64,000 bases of DNA from Fimenecus sp045593555 (GTDB lineage: Bacteria; Bacillota; Clostridia; Oscillospirales; Acutalibacteraceae), in assembly GCA_045593555.1 (NCBI GenBank), contig JAZNWU010000006.1:1-64000 (forward strand), written 5' to 3'. A program made the position numbers and the translations under genes. Below are positions 17,793-25,731 of the stretch, piece by piece. Each line of letters opens with the position of its first letter. The stretch's first letter is position 1. The notes under the pieces are model-generated. The model saw only the letters and a list, made by a program, of their open reading frames with translations, searched no databases and was not told where the DNA came from.

Positions 17793-17810
17793 CACAATAA
17801 ATGGTATAAT
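17781..17810 (+). promoter_or_regulatory. Promoter of the acyl-CoA ligase gene (extended -10)
   Basis: TTGCAT (17781-17786), an 18-base spacer and TATAAT (17805-17810) preceded by TGG, an extended -10. The predicted leader before the ATG at 17937 is about 120 bases. Confidence 0.65.
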
Positions 17811-17936
17811 GCATACTGATATTAAAATGGTTGTTTTATGGGTATTAATGACATAAGTTGAAAAAATAAAGAACACGATGTTAATTTGGTAGTGGATATA
17901 GTTAGCAAAATGTTCAAGAGAAGGAAATAAAAAGAG

Positions 17937-19583
17937 ATGATGAACAAAACACACAAAAATGCGGCAAAGGTTGAAATTCCTGAATATCAGACAATTCGTG
18001 AAATTGTTTTTGAGGGGACAGAACGAGGCGGAAATAACAAGCAGTTTATGTTTCTTGACAGAAACAAAGAACTTCAGGAAATCAATTATAATCAGACATT
18101 TTACAGAATTCGTACACTCAGCACATATTTTTACAGTAAAGGTTTAAAAGACGGTAAAAAGATTGCAATTGTTTCAGAAAATCTCATTGACTGGGGTTTT
18201 GCATATTACGCAATTATCGTTGGTGGTAATGTTTGCGTTCCTATGGATGCAAAACTTTCTTATGAAGATATTGAAGACCAGATTATCCGTTGTGATTGTG
18301 ATGCTGTTGTTTATTCAAAGAAATTCTCAAAGTTTGTTGAGCAGATTAAGGCAAATCCTGAAGTTCCTCAGATGGAATATTTCTTTATGGATGAGTTCGA
18401 CACATATTATGCTGAAGGCGAAAAGATGATTGCTGATGGTAATGACTATTTCGATAAGGTTGAAATTAAGCCTGATGATTTAGCTGCTATCGTATTTACT
18501 TCAGGAACAACAGGTAAGAGTAAAGGTGTTATGCTCACTCATAAGAATGTTGCAAGTAACTGTTCAGCTTCTTTAAGAGTATTAACAGGTCGTCATGCTA
18601 TTGCATTCTTACCTTTACATCACACTCTTTCATGGGTTAGCGGCCTTTATGCTACATATATCGTTTCTGAATGGGGTTATCTTTGCGATAGTATCAATCA
18701 TATCCAGCAGGATATAAAGAAATTCCAGCCATACAATTTTACAGGTGTGCCACTTGTTGTTGAAACAGTTTATGACAGAATCTGGAAAACTGCTCGCAAA
18801 ATGGGCAAGGAAGAATTACTTAAAAAAGGTATTAAAATCAGTAATTTCCTTATGAAATTTGGTATTGACAAGCGTCGTAAGATTTTCAAGATGGTTCACG
18901 ATAATCTCGGTGGAAATCTCGATATGATTATCTGTGGCGGTGCATATCTTGACCCTAAATACGAAAAGGGACTTTATGATATTGGTATCGACGTTTTCAA
19001 TGGTTATGGTCTTACAGAATGTTCACCTGTTATCACTTGTAATCATCCAAGAAAATTCAAGTTTGGTAGTGTTGGTACTCCACTTGATTGTAATGAAATT
19101 AAGATTGTTGACCCTGATGAAGATGGCGTTGGTGAAATCTATGTAAGAGGCTCAAATGTTATGGTTGGATACTATAACGACCCTGAGGCTACTGCAGAAG
19201 CATTCGACGGCGATTGGTTCAAGACAGGTGACTTCGGAAGAATCGATGAAGATGGATTTCTCTTTATGGTTGGTAGAAAGAAGAATTTGATTATTCTTTC
19301 TAATGGTAAGAATGTTTCACCTGAAGAAGTCGAAGAAAAACTTATGAACAAAATCCCTTATATTAAGGAAGTTCTTGTTTATCAGGAAGGCGATAAGATA
19401 ACAGGTGAATTCTTCCTTAATGAAGAAGATTATCCTGATTGCAAAGACAAGCTTGATGCAGATGTTAAGGCTGTAAACGCAGAAATGCCTGCATTCAAGA
19501 GAGTAACAAAAATTACAATGCGTGATACTGAATTCCCAAAGACAACAACACTTAAAATTGCAAGAAAGTATCACACAAATTAA
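17937..19583 (+). CDS. Long-chain acyl-CoA ligase-like AMP-forming enzyme
   Basis: The 548-residue protein is an ANL-superfamily adenylating enzyme. The P-loop is FTSGTTGKSKGVMLTH, the adenylate motif is NGYGLTECSPV, and the A8 hinge region is KTGDFGRIDEDGFLFMVGR. The C-terminal lysine lies in FPKTTTLKIAR. It activates a carboxylic acid, probably a fatty acid, as an acyl-adenylate and then a CoA thioester. AAGGA lies 11 bases before the first of two adjacent ATGs. A terminator follows directly. The divergent flavoprotein and the convergent acyltransferase suggest a shared lipid-related task. Confidence 0.85.
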   Translation: MMNKTHKNAAKVEIPEYQTIREIVFEGTERGGNNKQFMFLDRNKELQEINYNQTFYRIRTLSTYFYSKGLKDGKKIAIVSENLIDWGFAYYAIIVGGNVCVPMDAKLSYEDIEDQIIRCDCDAVVYSKKFSKFVEQIKANPEVPQMEYFFMDEFDTYYAEGEKMIADGNDYFDKVEIKPDDLAAIVFTSGTTGKSKGVMLTHKNVASNCSASLRVLTGRHAIAFLPLHHTLSWVSGLYATYIVSEWGYLCDSINHIQQDIKKFQPYNFTGVPLVVETVYDRIWKTARKMGKEELLKKGIKISNFLMKFGIDKRRKIFKMVHDNLGGNLDMIICGGAYLDPKYEKGLYDIGIDVFNGYGLTECSPVITCNHPRKFKFGSVGTPLDCNEIKIVDPDEDGVGEIYVRGSNVMVGYYNDPEATAEAFDGDWFKTGDFGRIDEDGFLFMVGRKKNLIILSNGKNVSPEEVEEKLMNKIPYIKEVLVYQEGDKITGEFFLNEEDYPDCKDKLDADVKAVNAEMPAFKRVTKITMRDTEFPKTTTLKIARKYHTN

Positions 19584-19598
19584 ATTGTATATAATTTG

Positions 19599-19631
19599 AT
19601 GCCATCCATATCGGATGGCATTTTTGTTTTT
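19599..19631 (+). terminator. Terminator of the acyl-CoA ligase gene
   Basis: ATGCCATCC (19599-19607) pairs with GGATGGCAT (19613-19621) around a 5-base loop, followed by TTTTTGTTTTT. Confidence 0.88.
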
Positions 19632-20337
19632 AATTTGCAGAATTTGGAACTGTATCCTTAAATACTTTATAATTATGTGATTTAATTTCAGTTGCATCAC
19701 TGATTTTAACACCGGCTAAATCGCTATACATTTTTGTTATTATGGTTTTAAATCGGTCAGTTTCGTTTCTTCGTATACTTTTTGTTATTTTTTCATCAGC
19801 AATGGAATAAGGAACACCTATTTTTACTTTCGTGCAATGTTTTTTAAATCCAAAAGTACGATGGATTACGACAGGTAATACTCTGACATTCGCTGATTTT
19901 GCTAATAGAATAAATCCTGATTGAAAGTCACCTATTTCTTGTTGTTTGAGTGTTGTTCCCTCAGGGAAAAGTATAACAGATTTTCCTTTTTTCAATTGGT
20001 CTGAGCAATCTCTTGCCCATTTGGTAGAGGCAGAAAAGCGGTCAACAGGAATACAATCAAGGTCTTTCATGAGAAAATTCCAAGGGAACATTTCCATAAT
20101 ATCTTTAGCAGCAAGTGAACAGACATTTCTGTTGAAAAATGCATATCTTATAATTGGTCCATCGGCTTCCGCAACTCGGAATTTATTCGTCTTTCTTGTG
20201 TGGTTACAAATGATTACAAAAGGCTCATCAAGTATTCTGTTTTGAACACTTTCATCTTCAAAGTAAATTTTTGGATTGTAGCAGAGCTTTACAAGAAAAC
20301 AGGCTAACTTCTCTTTAAAGGTGTTGACGTTATACAT
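19630..20337 (-). CDS. PlsC-like acyltransferase with an insertion in the HX4D motif
   Basis: The start at 20337 (MYNVNTFKEK) is preferred because CGGAGA precedes it; a TTG at 20382 lies inside a hairpin. The 235-residue protein belongs to the 1-acylglycerol-3-phosphate acyltransferase family. CIPVDR, FPEGTT and VLPVVIH correspond to blocks II-IV. Block I is abnormal: CNHT is followed by RKTNKFRV and then AEADGP, so catalytic His and Asp are 12 residues apart instead of 4. Removing exactly RKTNKFRV restores HX4D. Activity is therefore doubtful unless the loop folds out. It sits downstream of a radical SAM gene on the same strand. Confidence 0.8.
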   Translation of the reverse strand: MYNVNTFKEKLACFLVKLCYNPKIYFEDESVQNRILDEPFVIICNHTRKTNKFRVAEADGPIIRYAFFNRNVCSLAAKDIMEMFPWNFLMKDLDCIPVDRFSASTKWARDCSDQLKKGKSVILFPEGTTLKQQEIGDFQSGFILLAKSANVRVLPVVIHRTFGFKKHCTKVKIGVPYSIADEKITKSIRRNETDRFKTIITKMYSDLAGVKISDATEIKSHNYKVFKDTVPNSAN

Positions 20338-20368
20338 TTTATTTCTCCGTTTGCGAAATTCATTTTTA

Positions 20369-20411
20369 ACACCAAGGAGCAAATCTTTAAAGAAAAAATG
20401 CTCCTTGGTGT
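20369..20411 (-). promoter_or_regulatory. Long hairpin in front of the acyltransferase gene
   Basis: A 12-bp perfect stem (ACACCAAGGAGC 20369-20380 with GCTCCTTGGTGT 20400-20411) has a 19-base loop, T-rich on the minus strand. There is no T run after it in the direction of transcription, so it is not an ordinary terminator. It may process or attenuate the radical SAM/acyltransferase transcript. Confidence 0.55.
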
Positions 20412-20468
20412 ACTGCAGGAATAATCAAATTGTGTATAAAATGAGAAGAAGTTTTGAGGGTATGTAGA

Positions 20469-21842
20469 TTAAATTTGATTATTCCATAAGCAATCTGCTT
20501 CGGGTTGCCATTTATTTGCATATTTTCGACATTTTTCACATAAATGCTCAACAGTTTCTGGGGACTCCAAATCCGTACTAACTGCACCCGTTTCTTTTAC
20601 CATTTTTTCTAAAGCATCAGGATTTTCAAGCATAGGACAAGGCATTAAATGGTTATTGTTAAATGGTTGATTGTCGTGATATGCCATAAACAAAGGACTT
20701 TGCAAAATTTCAAGAATAGATGAGCTGTGTATATTTGAATCGGAATAGTGAATGAATACACATGGTTCTGCATCGCCTGCAGAATTAATGTGGAAATAGT
20801 TTCTGCCTGCAGCAATACAACCCCCAACATATTCACCGTCATTCTGGAAATCCATTGGGAAGAAAGGGATACTGCATTCTTCTGAACGAATATATCTTAT
20901 GCGTTCAAGCATATATTTTCTCTGCTCAGGTGTTGGCAAAAGGTCAGTTACAGCTTTGTTGCCAATTGGCATATAGTGAAAATAAAAACCGAATTTTGCA
21001 CCTTTGGCAGAAATCATTGACAAAAAGCTGTCGCTTGTAACGGCTTCTATATTTTGACTTGTATAACAGATTGAAGTGCCGAACAAAATCCCGTGTTTTT
21101 TGAGCAAGTCCATAGCACTCATAACTGCTTCATAGTGCCCGTCGCCACGACGTGCATCGTTTGTGTCAGGTGAACCTTCAATGGATAATAGGAAAGCTAT
21201 ATTGCCAACACGGGTTACTTCGTTACAAAACGTTTCATCAATCAGCGTAGAGTTTGTATAAATGGCAAACTGAACATCATAGTGCTTTTCAGCAAGTTTA
21301 ATCAAATCGTTTTTACGAACAAGTGGTTCACCACCCGTAAGCATATAAATATAAACACCAAGGTCTTTGCCCTCTGTCACGATTTTGTCCATAGCTTCAA
21401 AGCTTAAATTATGTTTGTTGCCGTAAGTACCTGCCCAGCAACCCGCACAGTGCATATTACAAGCAGATGTAGGGTCAAAGAGGATTAACCAAGGAATATT
21501 ACAACCGTATTTTTTACGATTTTTTCGTATTTGCTTTGTTCCTCTGAAAAATGCCTCATAGCCTAAATTCAGCAAGGTTGTTTTTGCAACATTTGGATGT
21601 GTTTCGTCAAGCACGTGATTAATCATATTCATCCAACGACTATTTGGGTTTTTAACTTCTTCTCGCACCTTGTCATAGGTATCATCCGAAAAATCGTCAT
21701 CCCAGAACTGTTCTGCCATATCGACGATTTTAAGAAATGATTCCTCACGGTTTTTGCTTAACTTACTCAATGCACCGTCAATTAATGTACTGACAAGTTT
21801 TCTCTGCATAGAGTGTGACATAGAATTAATTGATTTTTCCAT
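20469..21842 (-). CDS. Radical SAM protein with C-terminal Cys-rich region
   Basis: The start at 21842 (MEKSINSMSHS) follows AAAGGAAG; an upstream extension lacks a ribosome site. The 457-residue protein has a helical N-terminus (about 1-120), then the radical SAM motif CNMHCAGC and YMLTGGEPL. Further cysteines lie in GGCIAAGRNYFH, EPCVFIHYS, MPCPMLEN and HLCEKCRKYA. The closing pattern (LESPETVEHLC, then a W near the end) is one I associate, from memory only, with a clostridial radical SAM family of unknown reaction. It lies between tetR (127-base gap) and an acyltransferase gene, so a role in modifying a lipid or envelope component is inferred. Confidence 0.82.
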   Translation of the reverse strand: MEKSINSMSHSMQRKLVSTLIDGALSKLSKNREESFLKIVDMAEQFWDDDFSDDTYDKVREEVKNPNSRWMNMINHVLDETHPNVAKTTLLNLGYEAFFRGTKQIRKNRKKYGCNIPWLILFDPTSACNMHCAGCWAGTYGNKHNLSFEAMDKIVTEGKDLGVYIYMLTGGEPLVRKNDLIKLAEKHYDVQFAIYTNSTLIDETFCNEVTRVGNIAFLLSIEGSPDTNDARRGDGHYEAVMSAMDLLKKHGILFGTSICYTSQNIEAVTSDSFLSMISAKGAKFGFYFHYMPIGNKAVTDLLPTPEQRKYMLERIRYIRSEECSIPFFPMDFQNDGEYVGGCIAAGRNYFHINSAGDAEPCVFIHYSDSNIHSSSILEILQSPLFMAYHDNQPFNNNHLMPCPMLENPDALEKMVKETGAVSTDLESPETVEHLCEKCRKYANKWQPEADCLWNNQI

Positions 21843-21913
21843 AATTATCTTCCTTTCAAAATTAAACAACCGCCTTAATACGATTATATTTTTATTTTGA
21901 AGAAGAGTCATTA

Positions 21914-21933
21914 GACAACAAATTCCTTATGTC
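21914..21933. promoter_or_regulatory. Candidate TetR operator upstream of the radical SAM gene
   Basis: GACA (21914-21917), 12 bases, then TGTC (21930-21933), within an imperfect palindrome TTAGACA...TGTCTTA. The same half-sites and spacing recur at 22718-22737 next to the tetR promoter. Confidence 0.45.
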
Positions 21934-21968
21934 TTAATTCTTCACAAATTAAAATGAAAGAGTAAATT

Positions 21969-22532
21969 TTATTCGTTTGAACCATGTCTTTTGTGAATTG
22001 CTATAATTAAGCGAACAACAAGAGAACGAAGTTTTTCAATAAATTCATCAGCAGTCATATTGCTGTGTGATAACAGCCATCTTTCTAAGGCACACATTAC
22101 ACCATCAGTAATAAACTGTGCTTGAATTTTATCAAGTGAAGTTCCATAAATATCTTCGATGAACAAAACCTCTAATTCATTGTAAAACTTTTCATACAGA
22201 ATGTCATACAAGTGAGAGCGGAAGGAGTTTTGGCCATCAAATTCCAATGCTTTGCGATAGAATTTGCGATTTTCATAGAGATAATAACACAGACTTAGCA
22301 TTAAATCCCATGTTTCCAAACAAGATGAGCGAAGTGCAAACTCACGGAATTCTGTATCGAAAATCCAATTAAGCAGGTCGTATTTGTCTTGGAAATGATA
22401 GTAAAAGCTTTTACGATTCATATTGCAGCCTGCACTGATGTCATTTATGCTTATTTTGTTGAAGCTTTTTTCCTGCATAAGTGCTTTAAGCGAATTTGCA
22501 AGTGCCATTTTAGTAATACTTGAATCTGCCAT
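21969..22532 (-). CDS. TetR/AcrR-family transcriptional regulator
   Basis: The start at 22532 (MADSSITKMALANS) follows GAAAGGTTTGAG; a longer frame to 22619 runs into the riboswitch-like leader and is not credible. The 187-residue protein has a TetR helix-turn-helix (ISINDISAGCNMNRKSFYYH) and a ligand-binding C-terminal part typical of DhaS-like regulators. It probably controls the downstream radical SAM and acyltransferase genes and itself, through the palindromes at 21914 and 22718. Its own transcript carries a metal-riboswitch-like leader, which is unusual for a repressor gene. Confidence 0.85.
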   Translation of the reverse strand: MADSSITKMALANSLKALMQEKSFNKISINDISAGCNMNRKSFYYHFQDKYDLLNWIFDTEFREFALRSSCLETWDLMLSLCYYLYENRKFYRKALEFDGQNSFRSHLYDILYEKFYNELEVLFIEDIYGTSLDKIQAQFITDGVMCALERWLLSHSNMTADEFIEKLRSLVVRLIIAIHKRHGSNE

Positions 22533-22553
22533 ATTCTCAAACCTTTCTATAAT

Positions 22554-22670
22554 AAAAAAGACGGGACCTACCTGTGAAAACAGACAAGTCTCGTCATTTA
22601 AGATGATGCCAGGAATCAATCCAAGATGTTGACTTCATCGCACTATACGTGCCGACTACTCCCTTATTTA
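22554..22670 (-). ncRNA. Candidate yybP-ykoY (Mn2+) riboswitch with terminator platform
   Basis: Read on the minus strand, the predicted transcript starts at AUAAGGGAGUAGUC. A GCAC-GUAUA-GUGC hairpin follows, then an arm closed by GAUGA/UCAUC containing GUCAACA, then GACGAGACUUGUC. This reproduces the yybP-ykoY layout from known examples: P1, GGAGUAG opposite C(A/G)AGA, and a GUCAA loop strand in the second arm. GACGAGAC can instead pair with GGUCCCGUC to form a hairpin followed by six U (22595-22554), an intrinsic terminator excluding the aptamer's P1. That is the arrangement of an ON switch: metal binding would allow tetR expression. Identification is by eye; a covariance-model search would settle it. 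Confidence 0.7.
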
Positions 22671-22675
22671 TTTTA

Positions 22676-22704
22676 ATTATAACAAATACCGACAAATTTT
22701 TCAA
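22676..22704 (-). promoter_or_regulatory. Promoter of the riboswitch-tetR transcript
   Basis: Minus strand: TTGAAA (22704-22699), a 17-base spacer and TATAAT (22681-22676). The predicted start, about 22669, coincides with the first paired base of the riboswitch-like leader. Confidence 0.78.
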
Positions 22705-22713
22705 TAACATCTC

Positions 22714-22741
22714 TTTGGACATTTTTGCACAAGTGTCCGAA
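22714..22741. promoter_or_regulatory. Candidate TetR operator between divergent promoters
   Basis: TTTGGACA (22714-22721) and TGTCCGAA (22734-22741) form an inverted repeat with a 12-base spacer and one mismatch. It lies between the tetR promoter and the SGNH-hydrolase promoter and could control both. Confidence 0.55.
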
Positions 22742-22755
22742 AAACAAAATTATTG

Positions 22756-22784
22756 TTGACTAATTAATTATAAAGTGCTAATAT
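22756..22784 (+). promoter_or_regulatory. Promoter of the SGNH-hydrolase gene
   Basis: TTGACT (22756-22761), a 17-base spacer and TAATAT (22779-22784), about 50 bases before the ATG. Confidence 0.7.
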
Positions 22785-22830
22785 TTGCTTGAACATAATA
22801 ATCATCGTGTGCATTTAGGAGGGTGTTAAA

Positions 22831-24258
22831 ATGAAAAATATGATGAAAAAAGTAATTTCAATTGTGCTTATAGTTGCACTTATTTCAAGTTCATTTGTCT
22901 GCTTTGCAGAAGGACTTAATCAGGACGCTGTATCACTTCATAAAGGACAGTATAAGAATTATCTTTTGCTCGGTGATAGTGTTGCAAGTGGTTATCGTGA
23001 TGTAATGAGCGGTAATGACGATGCGTATAACAAAATGTATCAGGAAACAGCATATTGCAGAGTACCAGGTTCATATGCTGATGTTCTTGCAAATGCAATT
23101 ATTGAAGACAAGTCAATGACAGCTTTTGCAGGACCCGGATTCAGAACGATTGAAATCCGTTATATGCTTGAGGACGATTTTGCAGAAGCTGACGACTATA
23201 TGTTCCATCCTGCACAGATGAATGCAGTAGGTGAGCCCGGTAGTGAAGAATACAGAACAGCATATAAAAAGGCTGTTGCAGAGGCTGACCTTATCACTCT
23301 CGGTGTTGGCGGTAACGACTGGGGTGCATATTTAGGTTGGGTTCTTGCTGATGTTTTTGAAGAAGAAAATGTTGCTGATAAATTTACTGCAGAGTTAGAA
23401 AAAATCTTTGAAGAAAACGAAATGGATTTAAGCAAGATTGAGGACCTTGTTGAACTAGCACACGTTGCAGGTGCACTTCCTACCCTCGTTAAGACACTTC
23501 CTGAGGCACTCAGCTATGGTCTTGGCAACTTCTATAAGAATTGGGATATTATGATTCAGGATATTTATGACCTTAATCCCGATGTAACATTGATGGTACT
23601 CGGTATGAGTGATAATAGTGTCAAAGGCAAATATTTCGATTATGACGGTTTAGTTGGCGAACCTATAAATGGTGGCGAAGAACAGAATGAAACAGTAGCA
23701 GCTGTTACATCAACTATTGTTGACTTTATTATGACAATAGGTAACGGACCAATGGTTAACGGTGCTGAAAAGTTTGGTTATACTTATGTTGATACAGCAG
23801 GTACAACTTATGTTGAGAGTCATCCTGATGCAGCAGGTCATGTTCATATTGCAAACAAGATTATCGAAGCTCTTCCTCATCCTGATTATTTCAATACATT
23901 TGATGATATCAGACCGGGTCATAAGTATTACAATGCTTGTGAATTTGTGATGATGAATAATATTATGAATGCTACATCTGCTACGACATTCAGTCCTGAT
24001 AGAATTCTTAATAAGGGTGAACTTAATCAGGCGATGAACGTTATTAACGGTACTGAAAAGCCTGTGGGTGATTCAACACAGGTGAATATGTTGACTTTTG
24101 CTGAAGCAGTTGTCAATAATGGTGTGGAAAAGGACTTTTCAGACCTGATTAAAACACTTTCTGTTTCATTACAGGTAATGTATGATTACGAGTTTGACAT
24201 AACAGCATCTGTAACTCGTGGAGAAGCAGCAAATTACTTCAAATCTCTTGCAGAATAA
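22831..24258 (+). CDS. Secreted SGNH/GDSL-type hydrolase with SLH-like C-terminus
   Basis: AGGAGGG precedes the ATG. The 475-residue product has a signal peptide (cleavage probably after CFA at about residue 26). Block I of the SGNH fold is LLLGDSVASGY, block III is GVGGNDWG, and the catalytic His is in SHPDAAGHVH. Members of this fold are esterases and lipases acting on carbohydrate esters or lipids. The last 120 residues contain two degenerate SLH-like segments (FVMMNNIMNATSATTFSPD and SVTRGEAANYFKSL), suggesting cell-wall attachment. It is divergent from the riboswitch-tetR gene with a shared candidate operator. Confidence 0.82.
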   Translation: MKNMMKKVISIVLIVALISSSFVCFAEGLNQDAVSLHKGQYKNYLLLGDSVASGYRDVMSGNDDAYNKMYQETAYCRVPGSYADVLANAIIEDKSMTAFAGPGFRTIEIRYMLEDDFAEADDYMFHPAQMNAVGEPGSEEYRTAYKKAVAEADLITLGVGGNDWGAYLGWVLADVFEEENVADKFTAELEKIFEENEMDLSKIEDLVELAHVAGALPTLVKTLPEALSYGLGNFYKNWDIMIQDIYDLNPDVTLMVLGMSDNSVKGKYFDYDGLVGEPINGGEEQNETVAAVTSTIVDFIMTIGNGPMVNGAEKFGYTYVDTAGTTYVESHPDAAGHVHIANKIIEALPHPDYFNTFDDIRPGHKYYNACEFVMMNNIMNATSATTFSPDRILNKGELNQAMNVINGTEKPVGDSTQVNMLTFAEAVVNNGVEKDFSDLIKTLSVSLQVMYDYEFDITASVTRGEAANYFKSLAE

Positions 24259-24262
24259 AATA

Positions 24263-24298
24263 AACCGAGTAGAGTTTTGTATTCTACTCGGTTTTGTA
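24263..24298. terminator. Bidirectional terminator
   Basis: CCGAGTAGA (24265-24273) pairs with TCTACTCGG (24283-24291). T-rich sequence follows on the right and A-rich sequence precedes on the left, serving the SGNH gene and the converging regulator gene. Confidence 0.85.
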
Positions 24299-24303
24299 TT
24301 TAA

Positions 24304-25581
24304 TTAAGGGTTTTCGCAAACATACACATAATGTTCGTCAAAATCATCATAATCTTTATCTTCACCATTGTCTTGTGCGCCAAGAATAGTGTCCACATAA
24401 TCTTCAACCAACCACAGATACTCTCTGCCTTCATCATCCTTAAATAGTTGAACTTTATCATCTTGCATAGACTGGTCCCATTTTGAAAGACCGTCTGTTC
24501 TTGAATCTTCCCAAATTGTAGCTCCAAGTATCGTTTTCGGATAAGCATATTCCGGTAATTCATCTATTCTGACATAAACATTGTCTTTGTAGATTATTGA
24601 TGAATAGTCTGATGAAACAAGATATGGCTTTTCAGAATTTACAAAAATAACAGAAAAAACAAAACAATCTAATATAAGCCAAAGCACTACAGTTGCTATT
24701 AAGGAAAGGCACATACCCAAGCAACCGACTTTCTTGCCGCTGTTTCGCTTTTCTGAGTTTGCCTTGTGAGTTTCAACATTCAGAATGTTTTTCTTTAAAA
24801 CATTAGATTTGCATAAATGTCTGAAGTACATTCCTCTTAAAGGATATGCTAGAAACATTGTAATGAAACCCAATCCTACATCAGATTGTAAACCTAAATT
24901 TTTATATTTTTTAATTATTTCTTTACTGTTCTTTCCTTTTGCTTCTAATAGTTCAACTTGTATACCATTTCCGCAAACAATTTTCGGATACATAATCTGA
25001 AAATCCTGCATCATCCAGGTTTTGTCACCCAAGTCAAACCCATCATGTTCAATTGTAATTAATGAATCAGGATGTATATTTGAAATCTTATATGTACAAT
25101 CCACCTGTAAAATCAAGTTCATTAACTCGGTTGTTGCCTTTTTTAAGAATTTAAACATTATTTTGTCTTTTAGTTTTGCAACGCTGTTATCTAATTCTCC
25201 AAATGATTCATCAGTTAAAAATTCGCCTGTAATTTTAATTACTATTGAATCTGTTTTATCATTTATTTCAATCCATTTGCTTTCATCAGCTCTAATGGAA
25301 TGTAACTGTCCGTCAATATCAATTTGCATTACATAATAAAAATTATTAGCTATGCAAATTCTTTTGACTTCATCTTTGCTTGCAGAAAAAATATCCTCAA
25401 CAGTTGTATCTAATGCAAGTGCAAGTTTTTCAAATGTTTCAATTCTTGGGAATGCTTGTCCGTTTTCCCATTTGGATATTGACTTGTCAGAAACATCTAA
25501 TTGATTAGCAAGTTCTGCTTGAGTAAGATTTTTTTCTTCACGCAACCTACATATATAATTTCCGAATTTGTACATATTCAT
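24304..25581 (-). CDS. Membrane-anchored XRE-family regulator
   Basis: The start at 25581 is chosen because AGGGGTGA lies seven bases upstream; an earlier ATG at 25602 lies within the predicted promoter. The N-terminal 60 residues are a Cro/CI-type helix-turn-helix (LTQAELANQLDVSDKSISKW). The middle 220 residues form an unrecognised intracellular domain. A hydrophobic segment (CLSLIATVVLWLILDCFVF) then crosses the membrane, leaving an acidic extracellular tail of about 100 residues ending in a DEDKDYDDFDE-like region. This is a one-component membrane sensor layout. Target genes and signal are unknown; terminators on both sides make it monocistronic. Confidence 0.8.
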   Translation of the reverse strand: MNMYKFGNYICRLREEKNLTQAELANQLDVSDKSISKWENGQAFPRIETFEKLALALDTTVEDIFSASKDEVKRICIANNFYYVMQIDIDGQLHSIRADESKWIEINDKTDSIVIKITGEFLTDESFGELDNSVAKLKDKIMFKFLKKATTELMNLILQVDCTYKISNIHPDSLITIEHDGFDLGDKTWMMQDFQIMYPKIVCGNGIQVELLEAKGKNSKEIIKKYKNLGLQSDVGLGFITMFLAYPLRGMYFRHLCKSNVLKKNILNVETHKANSEKRNSGKKVGCLGMCLSLIATVVLWLILDCFVFSVIFVNSEKPYLVSSDYSSIIYKDNVYVRIDELPEYAYPKTILGATIWEDSRTDGLSKWDQSMQDDKVQLFKDDEGREYLWLVEDYVDTILGAQDNGEDKDYDDFDEHYVYVCENP

Positions 25582-25600
25582 GTTTGTCACCCCTGTATTC

Positions 25601-25628
25601 ATTGTACTTGTTTTTCAACTTTTTGCAA
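25601..25628 (-). promoter_or_regulatory. Promoter of the XRE regulator gene
   Basis: Minus strand: TTGCAA (25628-25623), a 16-base spacer and TACAAT (25606-25601). It lies very close to the chosen ATG, giving a leader of about 15 bases. Confidence 0.5.
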
Positions 25629-25685
25629 TAAAATCAAGGTAGAATTTAATTAGAAATTAAAAAACTTAATATTTTAGAATATAAG

Positions 25686-25720
25686 AAAAAAATCCGAGGT
25701 TGTAAAACCTCGGATTTTTG
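25686..25720. terminator. Terminator of the sugar symporter gene
   Basis: AAATCCGAGGTT (25690-25701) pairs with AACCTCGGATTT (25706-25717) around a 4-base loop. A run precedes and T run follows, so it can work on both strands. Confidence 0.88.
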
Positions 25721-25731
25721 TAGTGAATCTA

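Noticed and set aside
22533..22619. Longer TetR protein starting at a TTG at 22619
   Set aside because: The added residues would be encoded by the riboswitch-like leader and its terminator; the ATG at 22532 has a ribosome site.
22576..22634. A 14-codon minus-strand reading frame (two Trp, two His) before a terminator, like an amino-acid attenuation leader
   Set aside because: It has no convincing ribosome site and lies entirely inside conserved-looking riboswitch elements, which explain the terminator better.
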